Positions 25,363 to 33,954 of a stretch of DNA of 64,000 bases are shown one piece after another. The DNA lies in contig JADKGY010000001.1 of NCBI GenBank assembly GCA_016722045.1, positions 806,001-870,000 on the forward strand. The letters run 5' to 3'. The position numbers were made by a program, and so were the translations under genes. The notes beneath the pieces were generated by a model. The model was not told where the DNA came from and did no database searches. It was given only the letters and a program-made list of their open reading frames with translations. Source of the stretch: Candidatus Opimibacter skivensis (lineage in GTDB: Bacteria > Bacteroidota > Bacteroidia > Chitinophagales > Saprospiraceae). Positions within the stretch are counted from its first letter, which is position 1; each line of letters starts with the position of its first letter.

Positions 25363-27084
25363 ATGAAGATTTATGCATTTTTCACTTTATGTATCGCTTT
25401 ACTTTCAATGGTGGAAATCATTGGCACGTATCCGAAAGAAGACTTTGTGTCACCAGTCAACAGGGACATTAAGCTTTCAGGAACGTTCGGAGAATTGCGA
25501 ACAAATCACTTTCATGCAGGACTGGATATTAAGTCCTTGCACCAGACATCCGGAGACCCTGTTTATGCCGCAGCTGATGGCCATATAAGCCGGATTAAAA
25601 TCGATGAGTTTGGATATGGCAATGCACTCTACATTGATCACCCCGATGGTTTCACAACACTGTATGCACACCTTGATCATTTTACGGATGAAATACAGGA
25701 TTATATCAAAGAGCAACAATATCTGCAGAAGTCATTTGAAGTAGATCTCAATCCTGGACCCGATAAATTTCCCATTGTCCAAATGCAGCAAATCGGCTAC
25801 ATGGGAAATACCGGCAATTCATACGGGGCACATCTTCATTTTGAAATACGTCATACAAATGATCAGACACCTGTCAATCCACTGCATTTCGGATTTGACA
25901 TTGCAGACCATCATGCGCCTGTGATACAGCAATTGATTGTTTACGAACTAGATGAAGATGGCCAGGTTTTAAACTCTAGTATCATGCAACCAAAGTTGAC
26001 AGATGACAGCAATTACCTGATCGCAGAGCCAATCGAATTGGCATCTCAAAAAGTCGCATTTGGACTTCGGACGTATGATACAGAAGATGGCGATGATAAT
26101 AAGAATGGAATCTATAGTATTCAATGTAGTGCGGAAGGAAAAACGAAGTTTGAATTTTCACTTGATGAAATTCCTTTTGAAAAAGCCAGATATATCAATG
26201 CGCATATCGACTATAAAGAAAAGGTAAATCAGAACCTCTTTTTTCATCGGATGTATCCGCTGGAAGGCAATAGGCTCCCTATATATTCTATTGGCGAGGA
26301 ACAAGGAAGGTTTATGATTAATCCAGAATACCCGCGTCAGTTTACAATCTCAGTCTCTGACTTTAAAGGAAATGCATCAACTCTGTCCTTCCAGGTAGTG
26401 CAACTAAAGAATGAAGCTCCCCGATCTGCAAAACAAATCAAGTACAATACAATCGGGCTTCCTGAAGCGGTGACAATTGTTACACAGCAAGGGATTCAAG
26501 TTGTCTGGCCGGAAGGTTGCTTTTATGAAAAAACGCCCGTAAGCGTCAATTTAGTACCTGGTAGCCATAGCGGAAACTACAGCCCGTATTTTGAAATAGA
26601 TCCTGTCGATGCACCTGTTCATACCTATTTTAATGTATCTATTGATGGGCTCTCTGTACCTCCTTCTTTGTTGAATCGTGCTTTTATCGCGAGGTGTGAT
26701 CCCAATGGTTCTATTGTCAATTGCGGAGGCTCTTGGATTGGAAATACGCTCACATCAGGTGTAAGAGAGATGGGAACATATACCATCCTGGTAGATACGA
26801 TACCTCCCAAAATAAAACCCATTCATTTTAATTCAAACATGACAGGTTGGGTACAGATGGATTTCAGGATTTCTGACAACGTCAGAATAAGGGATAAAGG
26901 ACGGGATCTTATGTATTCGGCTTATGTGGATAATGAATGGATATTAATGAGCCTTGACGGTAAGACAGGGCTTCTCACCCACAAATTTGATGGCCGCATC
27001 CCTCCCGGAGATCATCGGCTGATGATTAAGTTGACTGATGACAGAGGCAATGAATCTATACTTGAAAAATCCTTTACATTGTAG
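25363..27084 (+). CDS. M23-family metallopeptidase (LytM domain)
   Basis: 573 residues from the ATG at 25363, 10 nt after meaB. The signal peptide is MKIYAFFTLCIALLSMVEIIG. The LytM/M23 domain (~35-190) has the zinc ligands H and D in HFHAGLDI and the HLHFEIRH motif, with GYMGNTGNSYGAHLHFE typical of the family. The ~380-residue C-terminal part is beta-rich, perhaps Ig-like (FTISVSDFKGNASTL, RISDNVRIRDKGRDLMYSAYVDNEWI). It probably cleaves peptidoglycan cross-links in the periplasm. It is followed by a peroxiredoxin gene 20 nt on. Confidence 0.93.
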   Translation: MKIYAFFTLCIALLSMVEIIGTYPKEDFVSPVNRDIKLSGTFGELRTNHFHAGLDIKSLHQTSGDPVYAAADGHISRIKIDEFGYGNALYIDHPDGFTTLYAHLDHFTDEIQDYIKEQQYLQKSFEVDLNPGPDKFPIVQMQQIGYMGNTGNSYGAHLHFEIRHTNDQTPVNPLHFGFDIADHHAPVIQQLIVYELDEDGQVLNSSIMQPKLTDDSNYLIAEPIELASQKVAFGLRTYDTEDGDDNKNGIYSIQCSAEGKTKFEFSLDEIPFEKARYINAHIDYKEKVNQNLFFHRMYPLEGNRLPIYSIGEEQGRFMINPEYPRQFTISVSDFKGNASTLSFQVVQLKNEAPRSAKQIKYNTIGLPEAVTIVTQQGIQVVWPEGCFYEKTPVSVNLVPGSHSGNYSPYFEIDPVDAPVHTYFNVSIDGLSVPPSLLNRAFIARCDPNGSIVNCGGSWIGNTLTSGVREMGTYTILVDTIPPKIKPIHFNSNMTGWVQMDFRISDNVRIRDKGRDLMYSAYVDNEWILMSLDGKTGLLTHKFDGRIPPGDHRLMIKLTDDRGNESILEKSFTL

Positions 27085-27104
27085 CGCATCAAATCAAAGA
27101 AAAT

Positions 27105-27590
27105 ATGCGCCAGACATGGACCTCGAAGTGGAAACCGGGTCAAAATGCGCCTTCATATAAGGCTACTACAAATGAAAACAAGGAAGTTTCATCAGTTCAG
27201 CTAAAAGGAAAAAGATACATCCTCTTTTTTTACAACCATGATGACTCAGAAACATGCACAAAAGAAGCATGCCAACTACGAGATAATTATCAATTGCTTA
27301 AAGCAAAAGGGTTTACCATCATCGGGGTCAGCGAAGACAGCGTCAGCAAGCATCAAAAGTTTATTGCAAAGTATAATTTCCCTTTCATATTAATTTCTGA
27401 TGGAGACAATAAGCTGGCAAAACTTTTTGATATCTATGGTCCAAAATTATTCATGGGCAGGACAAGTGATGCTGTACATCGTACCACATTTGTGATAAGT
27501 GCTGAGGGCAAAATTGAAGCTGTAATTCATCCTGTAGATTCTGCAAAGCATACCCAACAAATTCTTCATACGCTGAACATACCTATCTGA
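27105..27590 (+). CDS. Peroxiredoxin, BCP/AhpC-TSA family
   Basis: 161 residues with thioredoxin fold. The catalytic segment reads FFYNHDDSETCTKEACQLRD, giving C51 as peroxidatic and C56 as resolving cysteine, spacing as in BCP (thioredoxin-dependent peroxidases). The usual PxxxT/SxxC motif is altered: N44 replaces the proline, S48 is allowed. The rest is standard (YQLLKAKGFTIIGVSEDSVSKHQKFIAKYNFPFILISD). It would reduce peroxides in the cytoplasm. It is 5 nt from the sulfurtransferase gene, so the two probably share a transcript. Confidence 0.9.
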   Translation: MRQTWTSKWKPGQNAPSYKATTNENKEVSSVQLKGKRYILFFYNHDDSETCTKEACQLRDNYQLLKAKGFTIIGVSEDSVSKHQKFIAKYNFPFILISDGDNKLAKLFDIYGPKLFMGRTSDAVHRTTFVISAEGKIEAVIHPVDSAKHTQQILHTLNIPI

Positions 27591-27595
27591 TTGAA

Positions 27596-28417
27596 ATGCA
27601 AAATCGATATACAACCCTAATTTCTATTGATGATTTCATTGCAGCAAAAATGCATCCGGATACCATCATTTTTGATTGTAGGTTTTATCTCGCCGATGTC
27701 GCTAAAGGAAGAAAGGAATATTTGCAAAGCCATATTCCTGGTGCTGTGTACCTTGATGTAAACCATGATTTGTCCTCACCAATAATAAAAGGTGTTACTG
27801 GACGACATCCTCTTCCTCATCCGGAAATACTAACATCAACCTTAAAGTCATCGGGCATGAACAATGAGAGCCAGGTGATCGTATATGATCAATCAAACGG
27901 AGCCTATGCTTCGCGGGCATGGTGGCTTCTTCGCTGGCTAGGGCACAATAATGTAGCCGTTTTAGATGGAGGATTTAAAGCATGGAATGCACACGAGCTT
28001 CCTGTTGAAAATCAATGGCCACTACCCTCTCCAGGTAACTTTGAATCAGATGTTCAAAATGAAATGACCGTCAAAATGGAATCGCTCGATCCTGTCAAAG
28101 CTCCATTGATTGACAGCAGAGAATACCAAAGATATACGGGTGAAGTTGAGCCTATTGATCCTGTGGCCGGACATATTCCTGGCGCTGTTTGTGTCCCTTA
28201 TATGGGAAATACGAACGAAGAAGGTGTTTGGAAAAATGCTGATGAATTAAAAAAAAGATTCTCAGAAATTGAATCCTCTTCTATGGAATCACCTGTGTTT
28301 TATTGTGGTTCCGGTGTGACTGCCTGCCATAATATTTTAGCTTATAAAATTGCAACAGGAAAAGATGCAAGGCTATATCCTGGAAGCTGGAGCGAATGGA
28401 TAAATTATAAACAATAA
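27596..28417 (+). CDS. Sulfurtransferase, two rhodanese domains (3-mercaptopyruvate type)
   Basis: 273 residues. The inactive N-terminal rhodanese domain (TIIFDCRFYLADVAKGRKEYLQSHIPGAVYLDVNHDLS) and the catalytic C-terminal one share HIPGA. The active loop FYCGSGVTACHN contains C237 in CGSGVTA, the signature of 3-mercaptopyruvate sulfurtransferases (SseA) rather than CRKGVTA thiosulfate enzymes. It transfers sulfur from 3-mercaptopyruvate to thiols or cyanide. A stuttering repeat follows the stop. Confidence 0.94.
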   Translation: MQNRYTTLISIDDFIAAKMHPDTIIFDCRFYLADVAKGRKEYLQSHIPGAVYLDVNHDLSSPIIKGVTGRHPLPHPEILTSTLKSSGMNNESQVIVYDQSNGAYASRAWWLLRWLGHNNVAVLDGGFKAWNAHELPVENQWPLPSPGNFESDVQNEMTVKMESLDPVKAPLIDSREYQRYTGEVEPIDPVAGHIPGAVCVPYMGNTNEEGVWKNADELKKRFSEIESSSMESPVFYCGSGVTACHNILAYKIATGKDARLYPGSWSEWINYKQ

Positions 28418-28418
28418 A

Positions 28419-28489
28419 CAATTGGCAATAGGCAAAAAAACAATTGGCAAAAAAAACAATTGGCAATAAGCAAAATAAACAATTGGCAA
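28419..28489. repeat. Four copies of CAATTGGCAA
   Basis: CAATTGGCAA begins at 28419, 28441, 28457 and 28480, separated by A-rich spacers with relatives such as AATAGGCAAA and AATAAGCAAA. Spacing is irregular (22, 16, 23 nt), so it is not a CRISPR. It sits directly after the sulfurtransferase stop. Confidence 0.75.
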
Positions 28490-28547
28490 ATAGTTGACTA
28501 CTCATTTGCAATTTATAATCCTAAATCGTAAATCCAAAACCCATCTT

Positions 28548-29591
28548 ATGCCGTCCGTAAAAATCAGAAAAACAGGTTTGCCTCCGGGGTCATTGATCTA
28601 CACCGGAGTCCAAAAATCTAACCTTATTATAAAAGAATTCGTCAGGTACAATGCTGACACTGTTGAGGAGATAGAACTTCAAACGATACCGGAAACCAAC
28701 CCTAATTTTTTTTACTGGCTTGATGTCAGAGGTCTTCACAACGCTGCTGAAATCGAAGTGATCGGAAAAGCATTTGGAATGGATCCTCTATTGCTCGAAG
28801 ACGTACTTGATCCTGAACAACGGCCAAAGTTTGAACATACGGACAATGGAATCTTTATGATCCTGAAAAACTTCTTACCTACCCAAAACAGTTCGGATTT
28901 CCTAAGTGAGCAGATTTCAATTTATATGACGGAAGGTAAATTGATAACCTTCCAGGAATACCCAGACGACAGTTTCCTGGCTTTAAAAGTGAGAATGCAA
29001 CAACCAGGCTCAAGGATCAGATCAAGAAAAACTGATTACCTCTTGTATGCGATCATTGATTTCGTCACGGATCATTATTTTCCGGTCATTGACCGATGCA
29101 GCGAATGGATTCATTCACTTGAAGCAGAAATTCATAAAAATCCATCCCCTGAGTTAAAGCAATCGATTTATAAGTTACGCCAGGACATTTCTGAAATGCA
29201 CCGGATAATCCTTCCGTCACGGGAAGCTGTAAACGCATTGCAGCGCACTGACAATGCGATGATGACAGATAAGACCAGACGCTACCTTAGAGATGTCATG
29301 GACAACATCATGCAAATGCTGGATCTTAACGACAATCAAAATGACCATTTGTCTTCCCTGCATGATTTATTCATGTCTGAAATCACGTACAGGATGACGA
29401 ATGTGATGAAAATACTGACAGTGGTCACGTCCATTTTCATTCCACTTACCTTTATCACAAGTGTATATGGAATGAACTTTAAATTTCAGCCGGAGTATGA
29501 CTGGCCATGGGCTTACCCACTTTTGTGGATTCTGATGATAGCTATGGGCATAGCCCAGATTATTTATTTCAAACGAAAGGACTGGTTATAG
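28548..29591 (+). CDS. corA: CorA-family magnesium/cobalt transporter
   Basis: 347 residues from the ATG at 28548 (MPSVKIRKTGLPPGSLIYTG). An upstream in-frame start at 28494 runs into repeat-derived sequence. A large N-terminal cytoplasmic domain (FYWLDVRGLHNAAEIEVIGKAFGMDPLLLEDVLDPEQRPKFEHTDNGIFMILKNF) and long helices are followed by two C-terminal membrane helices. The first ends with the pore motif GMN (TSVYGMNFKF), and the second is WAYPLLWILMIAMGIAQIIYF. It forms a pentameric inner-membrane channel for Mg2+ or other divalent ions. Confidence 0.95.
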   Translation: MPSVKIRKTGLPPGSLIYTGVQKSNLIIKEFVRYNADTVEEIELQTIPETNPNFFYWLDVRGLHNAAEIEVIGKAFGMDPLLLEDVLDPEQRPKFEHTDNGIFMILKNFLPTQNSSDFLSEQISIYMTEGKLITFQEYPDDSFLALKVRMQQPGSRIRSRKTDYLLYAIIDFVTDHYFPVIDRCSEWIHSLEAEIHKNPSPELKQSIYKLRQDISEMHRIILPSREAVNALQRTDNAMMTDKTRRYLRDVMDNIMQMLDLNDNQNDHLSSLHDLFMSEITYRMTNVMKILTVVTSIFIPLTFITSVYGMNFKFQPEYDWPWAYPLLWILMIAMGIAQIIYFKRKDWL

Positions 29592-29681
29592 GCCCTTAAT
29601 AAATCTCGGACTTAAACTTCGATTTGATTATTTTTGACCCGGCCGGTCGTTTTTACTATCCCCGGCTACAGGACCTAAAGA

Positions 29682-31085
29682 ATGAAGAACAGTTATTTTG
29701 ACCTTATTGAGCAAACATATTATTTCCCGCAGGATGGCTTTGATCTCCACAATGGGGATCTGAGTTTTCATGGTATCTCATTGAAGTATATCATTGACAA
29801 GTACGGGACACCTTTCAAATTAACCTATCTTCCCAAAATCGGAGACCAGATCAAAAAAGCCAAGAATTGGTTTAACCGGTCTATGAAAAGCCAGCATTAT
29901 CAGGGAAAATACCATTACTGTTATTGCACAAAATGCTGCCATTTCAGTCATGTGATTAAAAAAGCTTTGGAGCATGATGTGGATCTTGAGACATCCTCAG
30001 CTTTTGATATTGATCTGATCATCAGTTTATACCGAAGTGGTCATATCAATAGAGAGATCACACTGGTGCACAATGGATTCAAGACTGAACGATATCTCGA
30101 TGGAATATCCCAGCTATATGAAATGGGATTTACAAATTCCATTCCTGTACTTGACAATACCAATGAACTGGATTTATTACTTGAAAGGATCAAGGGAAAT
30201 GTTCAGATAGGTCTTCGGGTTGCCATCGAGCAGGAACCTCAATCGGCTTATTACACATCAAGACTCGGCATCAGACCGACTGAAGTAATTAAGTTTTACA
30301 AAGAAAAAATAGCCCGCAAGAAGAGAGTTCATGTAAAGATGTTGCATCTCTTTGTGGACACCGGCATCAGAGATACCTTGTATTATTGGGGAGAGTTTAA
30401 AAAAGCGCTGAAAATATTTGCTGCACTAAAAAAAATATGTCCTTCACTGACAGCCTTAAATATAGGTGGAGGCTTTCCTATTCGGAATAGCCTTTCCTTT
30501 GAATACGATTACAAATATATGGTCGATGAGATCATCAGAAATATCAAAGCGATCTGTAAAGAAGAAGGCATCGACGAACCAGACATATTTACAGAATTCG
30601 GAAAATATACTGTAGGCGAAAGCGGAGCTACAATATTTACAGTGCTTGAGCAAAAGCAACAAAATGATTCTGAGCTTTGGTATCTGATAGATAACAGCCT
30701 AATGAATACAATACCTGATTCGTGGGGACTTTCGGAGCGATTTATTTTATTACCTGTCAATAAATGGAACAGTGAATTCAGTCGTGTGCATATCGGCGGA
30801 ATTAGTTGTGATCATTCTGATTATTACAACTTTGATGATCTCAATCAACAGGTATTTTTACCGACGTTCAGCCCGGATGATAAAGAACCTTTGTATATCG
30901 GATTTTTTCACACCGGTGCATACCAGGATGCGATCAGTGGATACGGAGGGATTAAGCATTGTCTTATTCCTTCTCCACAACACATCCTTGTCGATCGGGA
31001 TGAGAAAGGGAATTTTATTGATACGCTCTGGCGACCAGAACAGCGACCGAATGAGATGCTTCAGATTCTCGGGTATGACACGTGA
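29682..31085 (+). CDS. Fold-III PLP decarboxylase, probable arginine decarboxylase
   Basis: 467 residues, alanine racemase-like TIM barrel plus C-terminal beta domain. The PLP lysine is K84 in HYCYCTKCCHFSHV, where DAP/ornithine decarboxylases have YAVKAN. The glycine-rich phosphate site is TALNIGGGFPIRNS, and the substrate-side Asp/Cys region is FHTGAYQDAISGYGGIKHCLIPSP. A Bacteroidota-specific branch of this length is generally called arginine decarboxylase and occurs beside deoxyhypusine synthase-family genes, as here (82 nt before it). Substrate could also be ornithine or a carboxy-polyamine. An HDIP-like loop for diaminopimelate is not evident. Confidence 0.8.
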   Translation: MKNSYFDLIEQTYYFPQDGFDLHNGDLSFHGISLKYIIDKYGTPFKLTYLPKIGDQIKKAKNWFNRSMKSQHYQGKYHYCYCTKCCHFSHVIKKALEHDVDLETSSAFDIDLIISLYRSGHINREITLVHNGFKTERYLDGISQLYEMGFTNSIPVLDNTNELDLLLERIKGNVQIGLRVAIEQEPQSAYYTSRLGIRPTEVIKFYKEKIARKKRVHVKMLHLFVDTGIRDTLYYWGEFKKALKIFAALKKICPSLTALNIGGGFPIRNSLSFEYDYKYMVDEIIRNIKAICKEEGIDEPDIFTEFGKYTVGESGATIFTVLEQKQQNDSELWYLIDNSLMNTIPDSWGLSERFILLPVNKWNSEFSRVHIGGISCDHSDYYNFDDLNQQVFLPTFSPDDKEPLYIGFFHTGAYQDAISGYGGIKHCLIPSPQHILVDRDEKGNFIDTLWRPEQRPNEMLQILGYDT

Positions 31086-31165
31086 AAAAATGAGGCTGAG
31101 GTGAAGGATAAGGCTAAGGAAAAGGAAAAAAACACTCAAATCGTAAATTGTAAATCGTAAATCTA
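31086..31165 (+). repeat. Two word-repeat runs after the decarboxylase gene
   Basis: First GAGGCTGAGGTGAAGG then ATAAGGCTAAGGAAAAGG (same style as 1446-1500), and then AAATCGTAAATTGTAAATCG followed by TAAATCTAAAATG leading straight into the next start codon. A related TAAATCGTAAATC word is at 28521-28534. Non-coding, function unknown. Confidence 0.6.
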
Positions 31166-31167
31166 AA

Positions 31168-32139
31168 ATGGGTAAGCCAATCACTGATTTCATCTTACAT
31201 CATTACCGGCATTTCAATGCGGCTGCTTTAGTGGATGCTGCCAAAGGTTATGTTGAACACATGGACGATGGCGGTAAGATGATGATCACTCTGGCGGGTG
31301 CCATGAGTACAGCAGAACTGGGACTTAGTCTTGCGGAAATGATCCGTCAGGATAAAGTGAGCATCATCAGTTGTACAGGTGCCAATCTTGAAGAGGACAT
31401 TATGAATCTCGTGGCGCACAGTCATTACAAACGCGTGCCGAATTACAGGGATCTAAGTCCTAAAGAAGAATGGGAGTTGCTTGAAAATCATTATAATCGA
31501 GTGACGGATACGTGTATTCCAGAAGAAGAAGCTTTCCGAAGAATTCAAAAGCATATTTATAAAATATGGAAAGATGCTGACACAAAAGGTGAACGGTATT
31601 TTCCTCATGAATACATGTATAAGATGTTACTTAGTGGTGTGCTGGAAGAACATTATGAAATAGATCCGGAAAATAGCTGGATGCTAGCCGCAGCGAAAAA
31701 AAACATTCCAATTGTTGTCCCGGGATGGGAAGATAGCACCATGGGAAATATTTTTTCGTCCTATATAATCAAGAATGAACTCAAAGCCTCTACCATGAAA
31801 AGTGGTATCGAATACATGGTATGGCTTGCAGATTGGTATAGAAAAAATTCAGGAGGCAAAGGCGTAGGCTTCTTTCAGATTGGTGGGGGAATCGCCGGCG
31901 ATTTTCCAATATGTGTAGTCCCTATGATGTACCAGGACCTTGAATGGCATGATGTTCCCTTCTGGAGCTATTTCTGTCAGATATCTGATTCAACCACTTC
32001 CTATGGCTCTTATTCGGGTGCAGTACCCAATGAAAAAATTACCTGGGGTAAACTGGATATTAATACGCCAAAGTTTATTGTCGAATCTGATGCTACGATA
32101 GTTGCTCCATTGATATTTGCTTATATTCTTGGTTGGTAG
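31168..32139 (+). CDS. Deoxyhypusine synthase-family protein (possible homospermidine synthase)
   Basis: 323 residues. NAD-binding features of the deoxyhypusine synthase fold are visible: MMITLAGAMSTAELGLSLAEMI, VSIISCTGANLEEDIMNLVAH, FFQIGGGIAGDFPIC. The end NEKITWGKLDINTPKFIVESDATIVAPLIFAYILG matches the catalytic region, with K295 aligning with the reactive lysine of the eukaryotic enzyme (WGK). Bacteria have no eIF5A, so the substrate is likely a small polyamine. Homospermidine is a main polyamine of many Bacteroidota and plant homospermidine synthase evolved from this family, so that activity is plausible. It follows the PLP decarboxylase gene. Confidence 0.9.
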   Translation: MGKPITDFILHHYRHFNAAALVDAAKGYVEHMDDGGKMMITLAGAMSTAELGLSLAEMIRQDKVSIISCTGANLEEDIMNLVAHSHYKRVPNYRDLSPKEEWELLENHYNRVTDTCIPEEEAFRRIQKHIYKIWKDADTKGERYFPHEYMYKMLLSGVLEEHYEIDPENSWMLAAAKKNIPIVVPGWEDSTMGNIFSSYIIKNELKASTMKSGIEYMVWLADWYRKNSGGKGVGFFQIGGGIAGDFPICVVPMMYQDLEWHDVPFWSYFCQISDSTTSYGSYSGAVPNEKITWGKLDINTPKFIVESDATIVAPLIFAYILGW

Positions 32140-32205
32140 AGAAGTGAGAGAGTGAGAGAGTGAGAAAGTGAGAGAGTGAGAGAAGTGAGAAAGTGAGAAA
32201 GTGGG
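32140..32205. repeat. GTGAGAGA tandem repeat
   Basis: Eight or so near-perfect 8-nt units (GTGAGAGA or GTGAGAAA), with an extra nucleotide in places, directly after the stop codon of the deoxyhypusine synthase gene. Strand-biased purine composition. Confidence 0.75.
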
Positions 32206-32238
32206 AATTAAGGAAAATTGCTTTCTATCAGATGAAAT

Positions 32239-32295
32239 TAATCATGAAAAATCATGACGATCATGATAATCTGCGTTCAAAATAAAAATCATGAA
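32239..32295. repeat. AATCATGA word repeat
   Basis: AATCATGAAAAATCATGACG then ATCATGATAATCTGCGTTC and AAAAATCATGAAAA: four ATCATGA words within 57 nt, between the GTGAGAGA array and the trpG 3' end. Confidence 0.55.
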
Positions 32296-32303
32296 AACTG
32301 GAA

Positions 32304-32324
32304 GTCCCCTTTTCTGTAGGGGAC
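32304..32324 (-). terminator. Possible terminator hairpin of trpG/pabA gene
   Basis: A perfect 7-bp stem, GTCCCCT (32304-32310) and AGGGGAC (32318-32324), just beyond the stop at 32332 on the minus strand. A clear T run is missing, so the call is tentative. Confidence 0.45.
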
Positions 32325-32331
32325 AAAAGGC

Positions 32332-32901
32332 TTACATCTCTATAAAATTCCTAACCATCTTTTTTCCTTCAGGTGTCAAGATGGATTCCGGGTGGAATTG
32401 AACCCCATAGGTTTGATGATGGTGATGGCGACAAGCCATGATCTGCTTGTGCTCATCAATTGCTGTAACCAATAATTCACTGGGAACTATATTCCGATCG
32501 CAAACCCAGCTATGATATCTTCCGGCAAGGAATGGACTGTTTATTCCTGTCAAAATAAGGTCCTGCCCATCGAGGATAAATACGCTTGAGGATACCCCGT
32601 GGTGCACTTCTTTCAAATTGATAAGCTGGCCTCCAAAAGCCTCATAGATGGCCTGTAATCCAAGGCAAACCCCTAAAATCGGCTTTTCACCGCTGAACCT
32701 CTTAATCACTTCGATGATGATCCCATTCTCCTTAGGAAGTCCGGGGCCGGGTGATATTACAATCTTATCAAAAGTGCTCAGATCCGATAAAATAAAATCA
32801 TCATTGCGAATAACCTCCAGAGAAACTCCGGAGTTTTCTTCAATATATTGCACCAGATTGTATGTGAAGGAATCGTAATTGTCAATAAGGGCAATGTTCA
32901 T
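32332..32901 (-). CDS. Glutamine amidotransferase of anthranilate/aminodeoxychorismate synthase
   Basis: 189 residues, class I glutamine amidotransferase. It starts MNIALIDNYDSFTYNLVQYI; the oxyanion segment is ISPGPGLPKENG, the nucleophile cysteine is in ILGVCLGLQAIYEAFGG, and the His/Glu of the triad are in YGVQFHPESIL. It supplies ammonia to TrpE or PabB. No partner gene is adjacent, so TrpG and PabA cannot be separated; in many bacteria one protein serves both. It is divergent from tRNA-Gly. Confidence 0.93.
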   Translation of the reverse strand: MNIALIDNYDSFTYNLVQYIEENSGVSLEVIRNDDFILSDLSTFDKIVISPGPGLPKENGIIIEVIKRFSGEKPILGVCLGLQAIYEAFGGQLINLKEVHHGVSSSVFILDGQDLILTGINSPFLAGRYHSWVCDRNIVPSELLVTAIDEHKQIMACRHHHHQTYGVQFHPESILTPEGKKMVRNFIEM

Positions 32902-32964
32902 AGAGGCAAAAGCGGAATTTTTGGAGAGATCTACCCTTTAGGAAACCTGAAATTATAAAAAATG

Positions 32965-32972
32965 TATATTTG
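32965..32972 (+). promoter_or_regulatory. Putative -7 box of tRNA-Gly
   Basis: TATATTTGC ends 18 nt before the tRNA 5' end. It is identical to the octamer in front of tRNA-His and meaB. Confidence 0.6.
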
Positions 32973-32990
32973 CGGTCCGGTTTTTAACCT

Positions 32991-33066
<76 letters not shown>

Positions 33067-33070
33067 GATG

Positions 33071-33100
33071 CCCCGAAGTTTCTTCGGGGTTTCTTATTTT
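33071..33100 (+). terminator. Terminator of tRNA-Gly
   Basis: CCCCGAAG (33071-33078), a 3-nt loop, then CTTCGGGG (33082-33089), followed by TTTCTTATTTT. The T run overlaps the stop of the convergent LpxH-like gene at 33094. Confidence 0.88.
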
Positions 33101-33933
33101 AAGTCCCGCGCGTCCAGGGATTTAGCTCCTTTTCCCGGAAAAATATATTGATCATCCTCCAGATGAGTTAGAAATTCTTCCAACTCATTTTCCTTGTGTT
33201 CATTATATCTGAATAATCGCCATTTCCCACCATTGCATTCAAGAGCTGAAAGGTTTTCAATCCAGTCTCCAGAATTCATATATGCGATTTCTTTTTGCTC
33301 TCTTGTGATCATGTGAATACAAGGCTGATGGATATGTCCACACACTACTCCATCTACCCCTTTTCGTATCCCAGTATCAATAGCCTGTTTTTCAAAATCT
33401 GAGACAAATTTTACTGCATGCTTAACTGAATGCTTGATCCTATGGGCAAAAGAAACTTTACTATATCCAAAACTTACTCTCCACCTATTGATCCAGGCAT
33501 TAATCCTGATCAGCCAGTCATATCCCTTCCCGCCAAGAGCTGCCAGCAATGGTGAAATCAATACCGATGCATCAAAAACATCACCATGAAAAAACCAATA
33601 TGTTTTATTCTGAATACGGAGCTCAAGCTGACTTCGGAGACGAATATTGCCTAAATCAAGCGATTCAGGTCTTCGCATTATTCCATCATGGTTTCCAGTC
33701 AGGTAATAAACAATTGTTCCTGTATTCGCCATTTGAAGAATTCGCTCGATAACCTCCCAATGTGATGCGGGGAAATATCTCTTTTTAAACTGCCATGCAT
33801 CGAAAATATCGCCATTCAAGATCAGGCGGGCAGGCTCAATACTGCTTAGATAGAGCAGCAATTCTTCAGCCCTGCAGCCATAAGTCCCAAGGTGGAAATC
33901 GGACAGAACACATATATCAAGATTTCTTTTCAT
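33094..33933 (-). CDS. LpxH-like metallophosphoesterase (UDP-2,3-diacylglucosamine diphosphatase family)
   Basis: 279 residues from the ATG at 33933 (MKRNLDICVLSDFHLG). An in-frame start at 33957 overlaps a -7 box at 33955-33962 and is unlikely. All calcineurin-type metal motifs are present in order: SDFHLG, LNGDIFDAWQ, LTGNHDG, FFHGDVFD and GHIHQP. This matches the LpxH family, which removes UMP from UDP-diacylglucosamine in lipid A synthesis at the inner membrane face. The protein is ~40 residues longer than E. coli LpxH, as in many Bacteroidota paralogs, so another phosphoesterase role is possible. Confidence 0.88.
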   Translation of the reverse strand: MKRNLDICVLSDFHLGTYGCRAEELLLYLSSIEPARLILNGDIFDAWQFKKRYFPASHWEVIERILQMANTGTIVYYLTGNHDGIMRRPESLDLGNIRLRSQLELRIQNKTYWFFHGDVFDASVLISPLLAALGGKGYDWLIRINAWINRWRVSFGYSKVSFAHRIKHSVKHAVKFVSDFEKQAIDTGIRKGVDGVVCGHIHQPCIHMITREQKEIAYMNSGDWIENLSALECNGGKWRLFRYNEHKENELEEFLTHLEDDQYIFPGKGAKSLDARDLK

Positions 33934-33954
33934 ATAAAGATTGCTGATTACCAG

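Noticed and set aside
28419..28489. CRISPR array
   Set aside because: Repeats are only 10 nt, spacers 6-13 nt and A-rich, and no cas gene is near.
28281..28511. Minus-strand open frame opposite the CAATTGGCAA repeat
   Set aside because: Its translation is repetitive (FANC/FFAYC-like) because of the repeat, and it overlaps the sulfurtransferase gene.
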